Positions 8,458-17,196 of a DNA stretch of 64,000 nt are shown one piece after another. Every line of letters begins with the position of its first letter. Position 1 is the first letter of the stretch. Below the pieces are notes generated by a model. That model did no database searches. It saw only the letters and a list, made by a program, of their open reading frames with translations, and was not told where the DNA came from. This stretch comes from Roseivivax sediminis (GTDB taxonomy: Bacteria > Pseudomonadota > Alphaproteobacteria > Rhodobacterales > Rhodobacteraceae), in assembly GCF_900112685.1 (NCBI RefSeq), contig NZ_FOMS01000004.1:15025-79024 (forward strand). The letters are read 5' to 3'. A program made the translations under genes and the position numbers.

Positions 8458-11316
8458 TTGTCGCTGTTCATCGTCGTCCTCATGCCGTTCCTCGGCGCAC
8501 TGCTGCCCGGCGTGCTCTATCCCGCCGGTCGCAGGACCTGCGCGCTCGGCACGCTATCGGTTACGCTGATCGCGCTGATCGGCCTGATCTCGAATTTTCC
8601 GGCCCTTCTGGCCGGCGAAACGGTGACCGCGCGCATCGAATGGATGCCCGCGCTGGGACTGAACGCCACGTTCTTCCTCGACCCGCTGGGGGCGTTCTTC
8701 GCCACGCTGATCCTCGGCATCGGGCTGCTGATCATCGCCTATGGGCGCTACTACCTGTCCAGCAGCGACAACATGGGCGAATTCTACACCTACCTGCTGC
8801 TCTTCCAGGGCGCGATGGTGGGGATCGTCCTGTCCGACAACATCCTCATGTTGCTAGTCTTCTGGGAGCTGACGTCGCTGTCGTCCTTCCTGCTGATCGG
8901 CTACTGGCGGCACCTTGCCGAAGGACGGCAGGGCGCACGGATGGCGCTCACCGTGACCGGGATGGGCGGGCTTGCGATGATCGGGGGGATGCTGATCCTC
9001 GGGCAGATCGCAGGCAGCTACGACCTGACGGTGATCCTCGAGAACCGCGACGCGATCCAGGAGTCGGACCTCTACCTGCCGGCGCTGATCCTGATCCTGC
9101 TGGGGTGCTTCACCAAGTCGGCACAGTTCCCGTTCCACTTCTGGCTTCCGCACGCGATGGCGGCGCCGACGCCGGTGTCGGCCTACCTGCACTCCGCAAC
9201 CATGGTGAAAGCCGGCATCTTCCTGATGGCGCGGATGTGGCCGGTCCTGTCGGGGTCCGAGGCGTGGTTCTGGCTGGTGACCGGCGCAGGCCTGATCACC
9301 GTGGTCCTCGGGGCCGTGATCTCGTTCTTCAAGCATGACCTGAAGGCCATCCTCGCCTTCTCGACAGTGTCGCATCTGGGCCTGATCACCATGCTGCTGG
9401 GCACCGGCACCGCTTTCGGGGCGATGACGGCGATCTTCCACATCCTCAACCACGCGACGTTCAAGGCCGCGCTCTTCATGTCGGCCGGCATCGTCGACCA
9501 CGAGGCGCATACACGCGACATCCGCCGCCTCGGCGGGCTGAGGCACCTGATGCCGGTCACGGCGACCATCGCCACGCTGGCGGCGCTGTCGATGGCGGGC
9601 ATTCCGCTCTTCAACGGCTTCGTGTCCAAGGAGATGTGGCTCGAGGAGGCGCTCCACACCGAGTTCTTCGCCAGCCCCTACTTCGTCGCGGCCATCTGCA
9701 CGATCGGCGCGCTGTTCTCGGCGGCCTATTCGTTCCGCTTCATCTTCCACACCTTCTTCGGCGACACCCGGCGCGACTATCCCAGCCACCCGCACGATCC
9801 CAACCCGGGCATGTGGCTTCCGCCGGCCTTCCTCGTCTGCCTCGTGCTCATCATCGGCATGGCACCGTTCCTGGCCGAACCGCTGGTGAAGTTCGTCACC
9901 GCCGCCGTACTCGGCAACACCGCCGAGGTGCCCACCTACCACCTGGCGATCTGGCACGGGTTCAAGCCGCCGCTCTATCTGTCCGGCATCGCGGTCGCGG
10001 GCGGTATCCTGCTGGTGCTGTTGCACGCGCCGCTACAGCGGCTGTGGGACGCCACGCCGCGCCCCGAGGCCAAGAGCATCTTCGAAGGGCTCATCGCCGG
10101 CTGCGTCTGGGTCGCCCGGCGGATCACCTGCGGGCTCCACGACGGGTCTTTCACCCGCTTCGCGGCGATCCTGATGGTCGCCATCGTCGCCGGCGGCGCG
10201 CATGCCTACTTCACCGGCAACGCGACCGCCGCCACCCGCGACATGCAGCCGGCCAGCGTCGTGGCGATTGCCACATGGGCGATGCTGATCGCGGCGACCG
10301 GCTTTCTCGTCGCCGCGCACCGCAAGCGGCTGGCCGCGCTGATCCTGATCGGGATCATCGGGTTGATCGTGTCGGTGGCCTTCGCCTTCTTCTCCGCCCC
10401 CGACCTCGCGATGACGCAAATCTCCGTGGAGGTGGTGACCATCGTGCTGATGCTGCTGGCGCTGAACTTCCTGCCCAAGGAGACGCCGGTCGAAAGCTCC
10501 GCCCTGCGCCGCCTGCGCGACGGCGCGATCGGTTGCGTTGGCGGACTGGGCGCCGGAGCATTGTGCTACTACCTCCTCGTGCGCGAGTCAGTTGCCCCGC
10601 CGATCTCCGACTATCACCTGGAGAATTCCTATGCCGGCGGCGGCGGGACCAACGTGGTCAACGTGATCCTCGTCGACTTCCGCGGCTTCGACACGTTCGG
10701 TGAAATCATCGTGCTCGGCATCGCCGCGCTGGTGATCTACGCGCTGACCGAGGCGCTGCTGCGCGGACCGGTGCGCGCGCGGCTCCTGAACCGCACGCCG
10801 GAATCGCCGCTCGCCGGCGACCGTCATCCGCTGATGATGGTGGTGCTGACGCGGGTGATCATGCCGGTGCTGCTGATGATCGGCATCTACATCTTCCTGC
10901 GCGGCCACAACCTGCCGGGCGGCGGGTTCATCGCCGGGCTCGTGGTCGCGGTAGCGGTGGTGCAGCAATACATGGCCTCGGGCTATGCCTGGGCGACGCA
11001 GCGCCAGCGCTACCCGTATCACGGCATCGTCGGGGCGGGCGTGCTGATCGCCGGCCTGACCGGCATCGGCGCCTGGTTCACGGGGTACGAGTTCCTCACC
11101 TCGTCCTTCACCTACATCAAGTTGCCGCTGCTGGACGAGTTCGAGGTCGCCTCGGCCATGGGCTTCGACCTCGGCGTGTTCCTCGCCGTGCTCGGCGCGG
11201 TGATGCTGTCGCTGGAGAGCTTCAGCCGCCTGGCCCGCCGCGCCCACACGACCGACAGCCTGCACGCGATGGACATCGACCCGTCGCGCGACGACCAGAC
11301 CGAAGGGGACCACTGA
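8458..11316 (+). CDS. mrpA: Monovalent cation/H+ antiporter subunit A fused to B (MrpAB)
   Basis: Largest subunit of the multi-subunit Mrp (Mnh/Pha) Na+(K+)/H+ antiporter in the inner membrane. The N-terminal two thirds are NuoL/MrpA-like, with antiporter helices bearing KSAQFPFHFWLP and HSATMVKAG and the trans-membrane Lys/Glu residues expected for proton transfer. The last ~170 residues (from ...LTRVIMPVLLMIG, with RGHNLPGGGFIAGL) are an MnhB domain, so this is the fused AB subunit of group-2 systems such as rhizobial PhaA. The start is uncertain: TTG 8458 (GGGGTGG just upstream) begins exactly at the first membrane helix as in relatives, while ATG 8353 would add 35 non-conserved residues. 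First gene of a six-gene operon. Confidence 0.92.
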   Translation: MSLFIVVLMPFLGALLPGVLYPAGRRTCALGTLSVTLIALIGLISNFPALLAGETVTARIEWMPALGLNATFFLDPLGAFFATLILGIGLLIIAYGRYYLSSSDNMGEFYTYLLLFQGAMVGIVLSDNILMLLVFWELTSLSSFLLIGYWRHLAEGRQGARMALTVTGMGGLAMIGGMLILGQIAGSYDLTVILENRDAIQESDLYLPALILILLGCFTKSAQFPFHFWLPHAMAAPTPVSAYLHSATMVKAGIFLMARMWPVLSGSEAWFWLVTGAGLITVVLGAVISFFKHDLKAILAFSTVSHLGLITMLLGTGTAFGAMTAIFHILNHATFKAALFMSAGIVDHEAHTRDIRRLGGLRHLMPVTATIATLAALSMAGIPLFNGFVSKEMWLEEALHTEFFASPYFVAAICTIGALFSAAYSFRFIFHTFFGDTRRDYPSHPHDPNPGMWLPPAFLVCLVLIIGMAPFLAEPLVKFVTAAVLGNTAEVPTYHLAIWHGFKPPLYLSGIAVAGGILLVLLHAPLQRLWDATPRPEAKSIFEGLIAGCVWVARRITCGLHDGSFTRFAAILMVAIVAGGAHAYFTGNATAATRDMQPASVVAIATWAMLIAATGFLVAAHRKRLAALILIGIIGLIVSVAFAFFSAPDLAMTQISVEVVTIVLMLLALNFLPKETPVESSALRRLRDGAIGCVGGLGAGALCYYLLVRESVAPPISDYHLENSYAGGGGTNVVNVILVDFRGFDTFGEIIVLGIAALVIYALTEALLRGPVRARLLNRTPESPLAGDRHPLMMVVLTRVIMPVLLMIGIYIFLRGHNLPGGGFIAGLVVAVAVVQQYMASGYAWATQRQRYPYHGIVGAGVLIAGLTGIGAWFTGYEFLTSSFTYIKLPLLDEFEVASAMGFDLGVFLAVLGAVMLSLESFSRLARRAHTTDSLHAMDIDPSRDDQTEGDH

Positions 11317-11317
11317 C

Positions 11318-11677
11318 ATGGAATTCCTCGTGGCCAGCGGCATCGGCGTGCTGACCGCCGCCGGCATCTACCTCGTGCTGCGCCTGCGCACCTTCCCGGT
11401 GATCGTCGGCACCGCCCTGCTGACCTATGCCGTGAACGTTTTCCTGTTCGCCTCCGGCCGGTTGACCGTGGGGGCGCCGCCGATCCTGACGGACGCCGAG
11501 CGTTACGCCGACCCGCTGCCCCAGGCTCTGGTGCTGACCGCGATCGTGATTTCCTTCGGGATGACAGCCGTCGTCGTCGTCATCGCCCTCGGCGCCTATC
11601 TGGGGTCTGACGACGACCATGTCGACGAGCAGGAAGGCGCCCTCGACACCGCCCGCAAGCTGGAGAGTGCCGAATGA
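11318..11677 (+). CDS. mrpC: Na+/H+ antiporter subunit C (NuoK-like)
   Basis: NuoK-like small membrane subunit of the Mrp antiporter, 119 aa with three predicted membrane helices (residues ~3-20, 27-47, 70-95) and a charged C-terminal tail. The segment VGTALLTYAVNVFLF corresponds to the conserved central helix. It starts one base after the mrpA stop and its own stop overlaps the mrpD start (ATGA at 11674-11677), consistent with coupled translation of complex subunits. Confidence 0.92.
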   Translation: MEFLVASGIGVLTAAGIYLVLRLRTFPVIVGTALLTYAVNVFLFASGRLTVGAPPILTDAERYADPLPQALVLTAIVISFGMTAVVVVIALGAYLGSDDDHVDEQEGALDTARKLESAE

Positions 11678-13383
11678 GCCACTGGATCGTCACCCCGGTC
11701 GTGCTGCCGGCGATGCTGGCCGCGATCATCGTGCTGCTGTGCCGACATCATCCTGTGCTGCAGCGCATCTTTGCACTGGCCGGAAGCGGGGCGCTGCTCG
11801 CCGTCGCCATCGGTCTTTTCGTGCAGGCGTCCGGCGGCACGATCACGCTCTACCAGCTCGGCGACTGGCAGGCCCCGTTCGGCATCGTGCTTGTCGCGGA
11901 TCGCCTGTCGACACTGCTGGTACTGCTGACGGCGGTGCTGTCGATCTTCGTGCTGCTGCACGCCATCGGCACCGGCTGGGACCAGCGTGGCCGGCACTTC
12001 CACGCGCTGTTCCAGTTCCAGCTGATGGGCGTGATGGGCGCCTTCCTGACGGGCGACCTCTTCAACCTCTTCGTCTTCTTCGAAGTGCTGCTGATCGCGT
12101 CCTACGGGCTGATGATCCATTCGGGCGGAACGAAGCGGACGCAGGCGGGCACGCAATACGTACTCTACAACCTCCTCGGCTCCACCCTCTTCCTCTTCGC
12201 GCTCGGCACCCTTTACGCGGAGACCGGGACGCTCAACATGGCGGACCTGGCGAACCGCGTGGCCCAGATCGCGCCCGAGAACAGCGCCGGCATCCGCACC
12301 GCCGCGGTGCTGCTGGTCATCGTCTTCGCCATCAAGGCGGCGATCGCGCCGGTGCATTTCTGGCTGCCGGCCTCCTACGCGGAGGCGCCTGGCCCTGTCG
12401 CCGCGCTGTTCGCGATCATGACAAAGGTCGGCGCCTACGCGATCATTCGCGTGTACACGCTGGTTTTCCCGCCGGAACTGGAGCTTACGCAGGGCCTTCT
12501 CGAAATGTGGCTGCTGCCGCTGGCGCTGATTGGGCTGGCCGTCGGCATGATCGGCGTATTGGGGGCCGTGCGACTCGACCGGATGGTGACCTTCGCGGTG
12601 ATCGGATCCATGGGCATGCTGACGGCGGCCGTGGCGCTCTTCACCGCAGAGGGGATCTCCGCCGCGCTCTATTACATCGTGCATTCGACGCTGGCGACGG
12701 CGGCCCTGTTCCTCATCGTCGACCTGGTGGAAGAGCATCGCGGTAGCCGCGGGGCGGAACTGTCCACCGCGCCGCCGATCCCCGGCAACTCCATCCTCGC
12801 CGGCATGTTCTTTGTCGCCGCCATCGCCATGGCGGGCCTCCCGCCGCTCTCGGGTTTCCTGGGCAAGCTGCTGATCCTCGACGCGGCCTTCGACAGCCCG
12901 CTCGTCGTCTGGACCTGGGCGGTGATCCTCGGCACCTCCCTGGTGTCCGTTGTGGGTTTCAGCCGCGCCGGCTCGACCGTCTTCTGGAAGGCGGCCGAGT
13001 GGGAAGAACGGATGGAGGCCGCGTCCGACGATCCCGCCACCCAGATGGACAACGTCGCCACCACGCCCGAGGCGCCGGCCCGGCCGCAGCCGATCCTCCC
13101 GCTGGTGACGATCGGCGGGCTGATCGGGCTGATCGTGCTCTATACGATATTCTCCGGGCCGGTGTCCCGCACCATGACCGCCACGGCCGAACAGCTCTTC
13201 TCGCCAGAGCCCTACATCTCCACCGTGCTCGACACGCCGGGCAAGGAAATCGATTATCACGGCGACTACGAAGAGGACGGCGACGGCGGCGAGGACCACG
13301 CGGACGAGGACCAAGGCGCCGGGTCCGGTGACCACGGAGCGGCCGCAGAGACCGATGGCGACACCGCAGAGGAGGCGCATTGA
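11674..13383 (+). CDS. mrpD: Na+/H+ antiporter subunit D (NuoN/M-like)
   Basis: Proton-translocating antiporter-like subunit homologous to NuoM/N and MrpA, 569 aa and about 14 membrane helices. Conserved charged positions occur in FEVLLIASYGL, AIKAAIAPVHFWLPASY and AGLPPLSGFLGKLLIL. The C-terminal ~60 residues are an acidic, low-complexity Asp/Glu/Gly/His tail (EEDGDGGEDHADEDQ), an unusual extension that could be cytoplasmic and cation-binding; its role is unknown. The stop overlaps the mrpE start (TGATG at 13381-13385). Confidence 0.94.
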   Translation: MSHWIVTPVVLPAMLAAIIVLLCRHHPVLQRIFALAGSGALLAVAIGLFVQASGGTITLYQLGDWQAPFGIVLVADRLSTLLVLLTAVLSIFVLLHAIGTGWDQRGRHFHALFQFQLMGVMGAFLTGDLFNLFVFFEVLLIASYGLMIHSGGTKRTQAGTQYVLYNLLGSTLFLFALGTLYAETGTLNMADLANRVAQIAPENSAGIRTAAVLLVIVFAIKAAIAPVHFWLPASYAEAPGPVAALFAIMTKVGAYAIIRVYTLVFPPELELTQGLLEMWLLPLALIGLAVGMIGVLGAVRLDRMVTFAVIGSMGMLTAAVALFTAEGISAALYYIVHSTLATAALFLIVDLVEEHRGSRGAELSTAPPIPGNSILAGMFFVAAIAMAGLPPLSGFLGKLLILDAAFDSPLVVWTWAVILGTSLVSVVGFSRAGSTVFWKAAEWEERMEAASDDPATQMDNVATTPEAPARPQPILPLVTIGGLIGLIVLYTIFSGPVSRTMTATAEQLFSPEPYISTVLDTPGKEIDYHGDYEEDGDGGEDHADEDQGAGSGDHGAAAETDGDTAEEAH

Positions 13384-13883
13384 TGAAGAGCCTGACCCGC
13401 GCGGTACTGCCGCATCCGCTGCTGACCCTCCTGCTGATCGTCACGTGGTGCCTGGTGACGAATTCCGTCGCCCCGGGGACGTTCGTGCTGGGCACGATCC
13501 TCGGCGTGCTGATCCCGATGGGCACGTCCGCGTACTGGCCCGGCGCGCCCAACGGGCTGCGCGCAGGCAAGATGCTGGTCTACCTCGTCATCGTCGTGTG
13601 GGACATTCTCCTCGCGAACATCGCCGTCGCCTGGATCGTCGTGACACGCTCCAACCGCGCGATGCGGTCGACCTGGGTGGCGATCCCGCTCGACATTCGC
13701 ACGCCCGAGGCGATCACCATGCTCGCCGGGACGATCACGCTGACCCCCGGCACGGTGTCCGCCGACCTCTCCGACGAGGGGCATACCCTCCTTGTGCATG
13801 CCCTCGACGCCGAAAGCCCCGAGGACGTGCGCGACGAGATCAAGCAACGCTACGAACGCCGGCTGAAGGAGATCTTCGAATGA
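13383..13883 (+). CDS. mrpE: Na+/H+ antiporter subunit E
   Basis: Mrp subunit E, needed for assembly or stability of the antiporter complex. 166 aa with two or three N-terminal helices and a soluble C-terminal domain. The family hallmarks RSTWVAIPLDIRTPEAI, LAGTITLTPGT and LLVHALD are all present. The ATG at 13383 is used; a TTG lies immediately before it. The stop overlaps mrpF (ATGA at 13880-13883). Confidence 0.93.
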   Translation: MKSLTRAVLPHPLLTLLLIVTWCLVTNSVAPGTFVLGTILGVLIPMGTSAYWPGAPNGLRAGKMLVYLVIVVWDILLANIAVAWIVVTRSNRAMRSTWVAIPLDIRTPEAITMLAGTITLTPGTVSADLSDEGHTLLVHALDAESPEDVRDEIKQRYERRLKEIFE

Positions 13884-14161
13884 CCGAATCCTTCGTCACC
13901 TACGCGATCTGGCTCGCCTTCGGCTGCGTGTCCCTGGCGCAGGTCCTGGCCATGGTCCGGCTCATCAAGGGGCCGAACACGTCCGACCGGATTCTCGCGC
14001 TCGACACGATGACGGTAAACGCGATCGGGCTGATCGTCATGCTGGGCATTGCGCAGGGCACACAGATCTATTTCGAGGCGGCGCTGATCGTGGCGATGCT
14101 CGGCTTCGTGTCGACTGTCGCCTATTGCCGCTTCGTTCTGCGGGGGGACATCATCGAATGA
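13880..14161 (+). CDS. mrpF: Na+/H+ antiporter subunit F
   Basis: Small membrane subunit of the Mrp complex, 93 aa with three helices. The conserved segment RLIKGPNTSDRILALDTM between helices 1 and 2 identifies the MrpF family. It overlaps both neighbours by four bases (ATGA at each end), so all subunits from C to G form an unbroken translational chain. Confidence 0.93.
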   Translation: MTESFVTYAIWLAFGCVSLAQVLAMVRLIKGPNTSDRILALDTMTVNAIGLIVMLGIAQGTQIYFEAALIVAMLGFVSTVAYCRFVLRGDIIE

Positions 14162-14526
14162 CCTTGGACCTGGTTCTCGACATCGCCATGGCCGCAAGCC
14201 TCGTGATCGGCGCGCTTTTCACCCTCGTCGGCTCCTTCGGCCTTCTGAAGCTCGACGACGCGATGAAGCGGCTGCACGCGCCCACGAAGGCCAGTACGCT
14301 CGGCGTCGGCGCGCTGCTTCTGGGATCGAGCCTCGCCGCCTTCGGCCGGGGGGAGCCGTCGCTGCAGGAAGTGCTGATCCTTGCCTTCCTGTTCGTCACA
14401 GCGCCCATCTCCGCGCATTTCATCTGCAAGGTGAACCTGCACCGGCGGAGCTGCGACACCCCGCCAACGCCCGCCAAGGATCAGACCTGGGCAACGCTCG
14501 ACACCGCTGGCGACGAGACCCGCTGA
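14158..14526 (+). CDS. mrpG: Na+/H+ antiporter subunit G
   Basis: Last subunit of the Mrp antiporter, 122 aa. Three helices with the family motif GLLKLDDAMKRLHAPTKAST and a PISAHFI segment. The ATG at 14158 overlaps the mrpF stop and begins directly before the first helix. The C-terminal ~35 residues are soluble and variable. It ends the operon, and a nested inverted repeat follows. Confidence 0.92.
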   Translation: MTLDLVLDIAMAASLVIGALFTLVGSFGLLKLDDAMKRLHAPTKASTLGVGALLLGSSLAAFGRGEPSLQEVLILAFLFVTAPISAHFICKVNLHRRSCDTPPTPAKDQTWATLDTAGDETR

Positions 14527-14587
14527 ACGCCCGCGCCGAAAATCCCGATCAAGATACTGGGCCGATTTTCCCCGAAACATCGGCGTT
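14526..14587. terminator. Nested inverted repeat between mrpG and ggt
   Basis: Outer arms AACGCC (14526-14531) and GGCGTT (14582-14587) enclose inner arms GAAAATC (14538-14544) and GATTTTC (14564-14570). It fills the 61 bases between two convergent genes, so a two-way terminator is the natural reading. The arms are short and the loops long, hence modest confidence. Confidence 0.4.
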
Positions 14588-16393
14588 TCACTCCCCGAGC
14601 GCGATACCTTCGCGCCGCGGATCGGCGGCGCCGCTGAGGCCGTCGGTCCCGACCGCGATGGCATGAAGGCCCGAGGTCAGCGCGCGCGTTTCCGTCTCGA
14701 AGCCGATCTCGGCCAAAGGACCCGCGAGTGCCTCCGCCACGGTGCCGGCCTCGAGATCCATCGTACCGAAGCGATTGACAAGATGCGGCGCCGCGACCGC
14801 CGCCTGCACGTCCATGCCGAAATCGATCACGTTGATCACCGCCTGCGCGACGTAGCCGATGATCCGGCTGCCGCCCGGGGACCCGACCACCAGCACCGGC
14901 GCCCCCTCCTGCATCACGATGGTCGGCGCCATGGAAGAGCGCGGCCGCTTGCCCGGTTCCACCCGGTTGGCGATGGGCCGGCCGTCCTCGTGCGTGGCGA
15001 AGCTGAAATCGGTGAGCTCGTTGTTGAGCAGGAAGCCCCCTGGCGCGAAGAGGCGCGAGCCGAAGCCGTTCTCGATCGTCGTGGTCATCGACAGCGCGTT
15101 GCCCGCCGAGTCGACGATGGAGATATGCGAGGTCGAGGGAAACTCGATCGAGGCATCATCGCCCCAGAGCGCCGCGTGATCCCAGTCCGGCGTGCCCGGC
15201 GCCACCGTCTCGAGCGCCGCGTCGCGCCCGGCGATCAGGCCGGCCCGCTGGCCGAGATAGGCCGGATCGGTCAGTCCCGCCGTCGGCATCGGCACGAAAT
15301 CGGAATCGGCCATGTACCGGCCGCGGTCCGCGAAGGCGAGCCGCGAGGCATCGCCGATCAGCCGCCAAGTCTCCGCGTCGTCGGGTCCGCCGGCAAGCTC
15401 GAACGCCTCCAGCGTGCCGAGGATCTGCCCCACCGTCAGCGCGCCGGAGGACGGCGGGCCCATCCCGCACACCTCGTGCGCGCGGTAGTCCACGCAGACC
15501 GGCGCGCGTTCGCGGACCTCGTAGATCGCGAGGTCGGTCTCGCTCAGAAGGCCCGGGTTGCCCTCCGCCCCACGCACCGTCTCTACCACCCCGCGGGCGA
15601 TGTTACCGGTATAGAACGCGTCCGCCCCGCCCTTCGCGATCGCCAGCAGCGTCTGCGCGTAGGCGGGGTTCACCAGCGTGTCGCCGGCGGCGATCGGCGT
15701 GCCGCCCGGCAGGAAGTAACTCGCGGTCGCCTCGAACCGAGACAGCCGCTCCCGGTCCTCGGCGACCAGCTCTGCGAGGCGTGGCGAGACGGTGAACCCA
15801 CCCTCGGCCAGGCCGATGGCCCGGTCGAAGAGGCCGTCCCAGTCCTGCGTGCCCCAGCGCGCATGCGCCGCCTCGAGCAGCGCCGGCGTTCCGGGCGTGC
15901 CGACCGAGCGGCCGCCTACCACCGCGTCGAAGAAGGCGAGCGGTTCTCCGGCCTCGTCCTGGAAATAGCGCGGTGTCGCCTCCAGCGGCGCGGTCTCGCG
16001 CCCGTCGAGCGTGGTCAGCTCGCCGGACGCAGCATCGTACCACACGAGGAACGCGCCGCCACCGAGACCGGAGCTCTGTGGCTCCACCAGCCCCAGCACC
16101 GTCTGCACGGCGACCATCGCGTCGGCCGCACTCCCACCGTCCCTCAGCACGTCTGCCCCGGCCTCGACCGCAAGCGGGTTCGCGGCGGCGACCATCCACT
16201 CCTGCCCCTGCGTCGGCCGTCCCTCCGCCTTGGCGGCGAGCGCGGCCTGCGCCGCCTCCGACAGGGGCCCGAACGCCGCGGCGGGCCCGGCATCGGCCGC
16301 GGCCTCGGGCGCCACCGTGTCGGCGGCCTCTTGCGCGACGGCCGGCAACGCGGCGACGAGCAGGATTGGCAGTGCAAAGGTGGCGCGACGCAT
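14588..16393 (-). CDS. ggt: Gamma-glutamyltransferase (periplasmic)
   Basis: Ntn hydrolase that cleaves or transfers the gamma-glutamyl group of glutathione; made as a precursor that splits itself. 601 aa with a signal peptide (MRRATFALPILLVAALPAVA, cut near AQE). The autocleavage/nucleophile Thr is at about residue 421 in FPSTSHISIVD, so the small subunit would be ~180 aa. The oxyanion-loop motif VVGSPGGSRII is present, and FGSRLFAPGGFLLNNELTDF matches the substrate loop. The ATG at 16393 has GGAG nine bases upstream; an ATG eight codons earlier would spoil the signal peptide. Monocistronic, convergent with mrp. Confidence 0.93.
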   Translation of the reverse strand: MRRATFALPILLVAALPAVAQEAADTVAPEAAADAGPAAAFGPLSEAAQAALAAKAEGRPTQGQEWMVAAANPLAVEAGADVLRDGGSAADAMVAVQTVLGLVEPQSSGLGGGAFLVWYDAASGELTTLDGRETAPLEATPRYFQDEAGEPLAFFDAVVGGRSVGTPGTPALLEAAHARWGTQDWDGLFDRAIGLAEGGFTVSPRLAELVAEDRERLSRFEATASYFLPGGTPIAAGDTLVNPAYAQTLLAIAKGGADAFYTGNIARGVVETVRGAEGNPGLLSETDLAIYEVRERAPVCVDYRAHEVCGMGPPSSGALTVGQILGTLEAFELAGGPDDAETWRLIGDASRLAFADRGRYMADSDFVPMPTAGLTDPAYLGQRAGLIAGRDAALETVAPGTPDWDHAALWGDDASIEFPSTSHISIVDSAGNALSMTTTIENGFGSRLFAPGGFLLNNELTDFSFATHEDGRPIANRVEPGKRPRSSMAPTIVMQEGAPVLVVGSPGGSRIIGYVAQAVINVIDFGMDVQAAVAAPHLVNRFGTMDLEAGTVAEALAGPLAEIGFETETRALTSGLHAIAVGTDGLSGAADPRREGIALGE

Positions 16394-16516
16394 GGGCACT
16401 CTCCGGGGTTGGGACACGTGCCCAGAAGGATGGACGCACGCGCCCCGATGTCCACCGGAAGTTCACGCCCGGAGCGCTTGCCCTCCGTCTCTCTGACCGC
16501 TAATCAGCGAGGAGGC

Positions 16517-16592
16517 GCCGGTATAGCTCAGCTGGTAGAGCAACTGATTTGTAATCAGTGGGTCGGGGGTTCAAGTCCCTCTGCCGGCACCA
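16517..16592 (+). tRNA. tRNA-Thr (anticodon TGT)
   Basis: A complete cloverleaf can be folded. The acceptor GCCGGTA (16517-16523) pairs with TGCCGGC (16582-16588), followed by A and an encoded CCA. The D-arm contains AGCTCAGCTGGTAGAGC, the anticodon stem ACTGA/TCAGT encloses loop TTTGTAA with anticodon TGT, and the T-arm has GGTTCAAGTCC. It reads ACA codons. No duplicated 3' end was found nearby, so there is no sign of use as an integration site. Confidence 0.97.
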
Positions 16593-17196
16593 TGCTTGCC
16601 CCCTGATGTCGAGGCTGCGGGTGGCTCCCCCGAATTCGTCCTTCTGCGATCCACCTTTCCGCGCCGCTTCGGGCGCATATGGTGGAGCAAGGCTGCGGCA
16701 GTCTGAGGGGGAGTGGCTTTACCCCGAGAGTGGTAAGACCCTGCTACGTAACGGGAAGGAACTGGGCCGCCAGGACCGCGAACAACGCCGCGCCGAGCCC
16801 TCCCTCGACGAAGTAGCCACGCAGCTCGGCACGTCGCTTCGCTCGAATTTCGCTCTCGATTTCGCTGCGGGACATGAGTTTTGCCTTTTCTGATGGGCTA
16901 CTTGGCGCGTCTGAAGTCGCGGTGGCCTCACAGTGGTCCGTGATTGCCTGCCGCCACATCGTGATACGCCCCTGACGTCCGAAAACGAATTGGGTTTGGG
17001 GATATCGCTCCTAGCCGAGCGGATAGGTCGAGTAGCGAGTGTCCCCTCGCTCTCCCAAACGAGCAAGTGACCGACGACGGAACGGGAAGCGGAAGGTGAA
17101 CCGGAAGCCGACGTCCCTCAGGCTGCGGGAGACGGCCGACCGGAAGAGACGGAAGTCATCCGGGCCTGCGACATCGCGCGCGCAGGCCGCGGGCCA
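16593..17196. other. 600-bp region with no clear gene after tRNA-Thr
   Basis: Lower GC than its surroundings, and no frame with a recognisable domain. The only candidate is the 43-aa frame listed separately at 16744-16875. A short GGCTTTACC/GGTAAGACC inverted repeat occurs near 16711-16741. It may be a remnant of lost DNA, but nothing identifies it as mobile. Confidence 0.4.
16744..16875 (-). CDS. Possible 43-aa small membrane protein
   Basis: Frame of 43 codons from an ATG at 16875 preceded by AAAAGG. The N-terminal half is charged (SEIESEIRAKRRAELR) and the second half is one hydrophobic stretch (GGLGAALFAVLAAQFLPV), the pattern of a small single-span protein with a cytoplasmic helix. No family recognised. 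The sparse surroundings make a chance frame quite possible. Confidence 0.3.
   Translation of the reverse strand: MSRSEIESEIRAKRRAELRGYFVEGGLGAALFAVLAAQFLPVT

Noticed and set aside
17005..17070. tRNA-Ser/Leu-like string (AGCCGAGCGGATAGGTCG)
   Set aside because: Resembles a D-arm, but no matching acceptor stem, anticodon stem or T-arm can be built around it.
16517..17196. Integration site or genomic island at tRNA-Thr
   Set aside because: No integrase, no second copy of the tRNA 3' end and no mobile genes were seen downstream.
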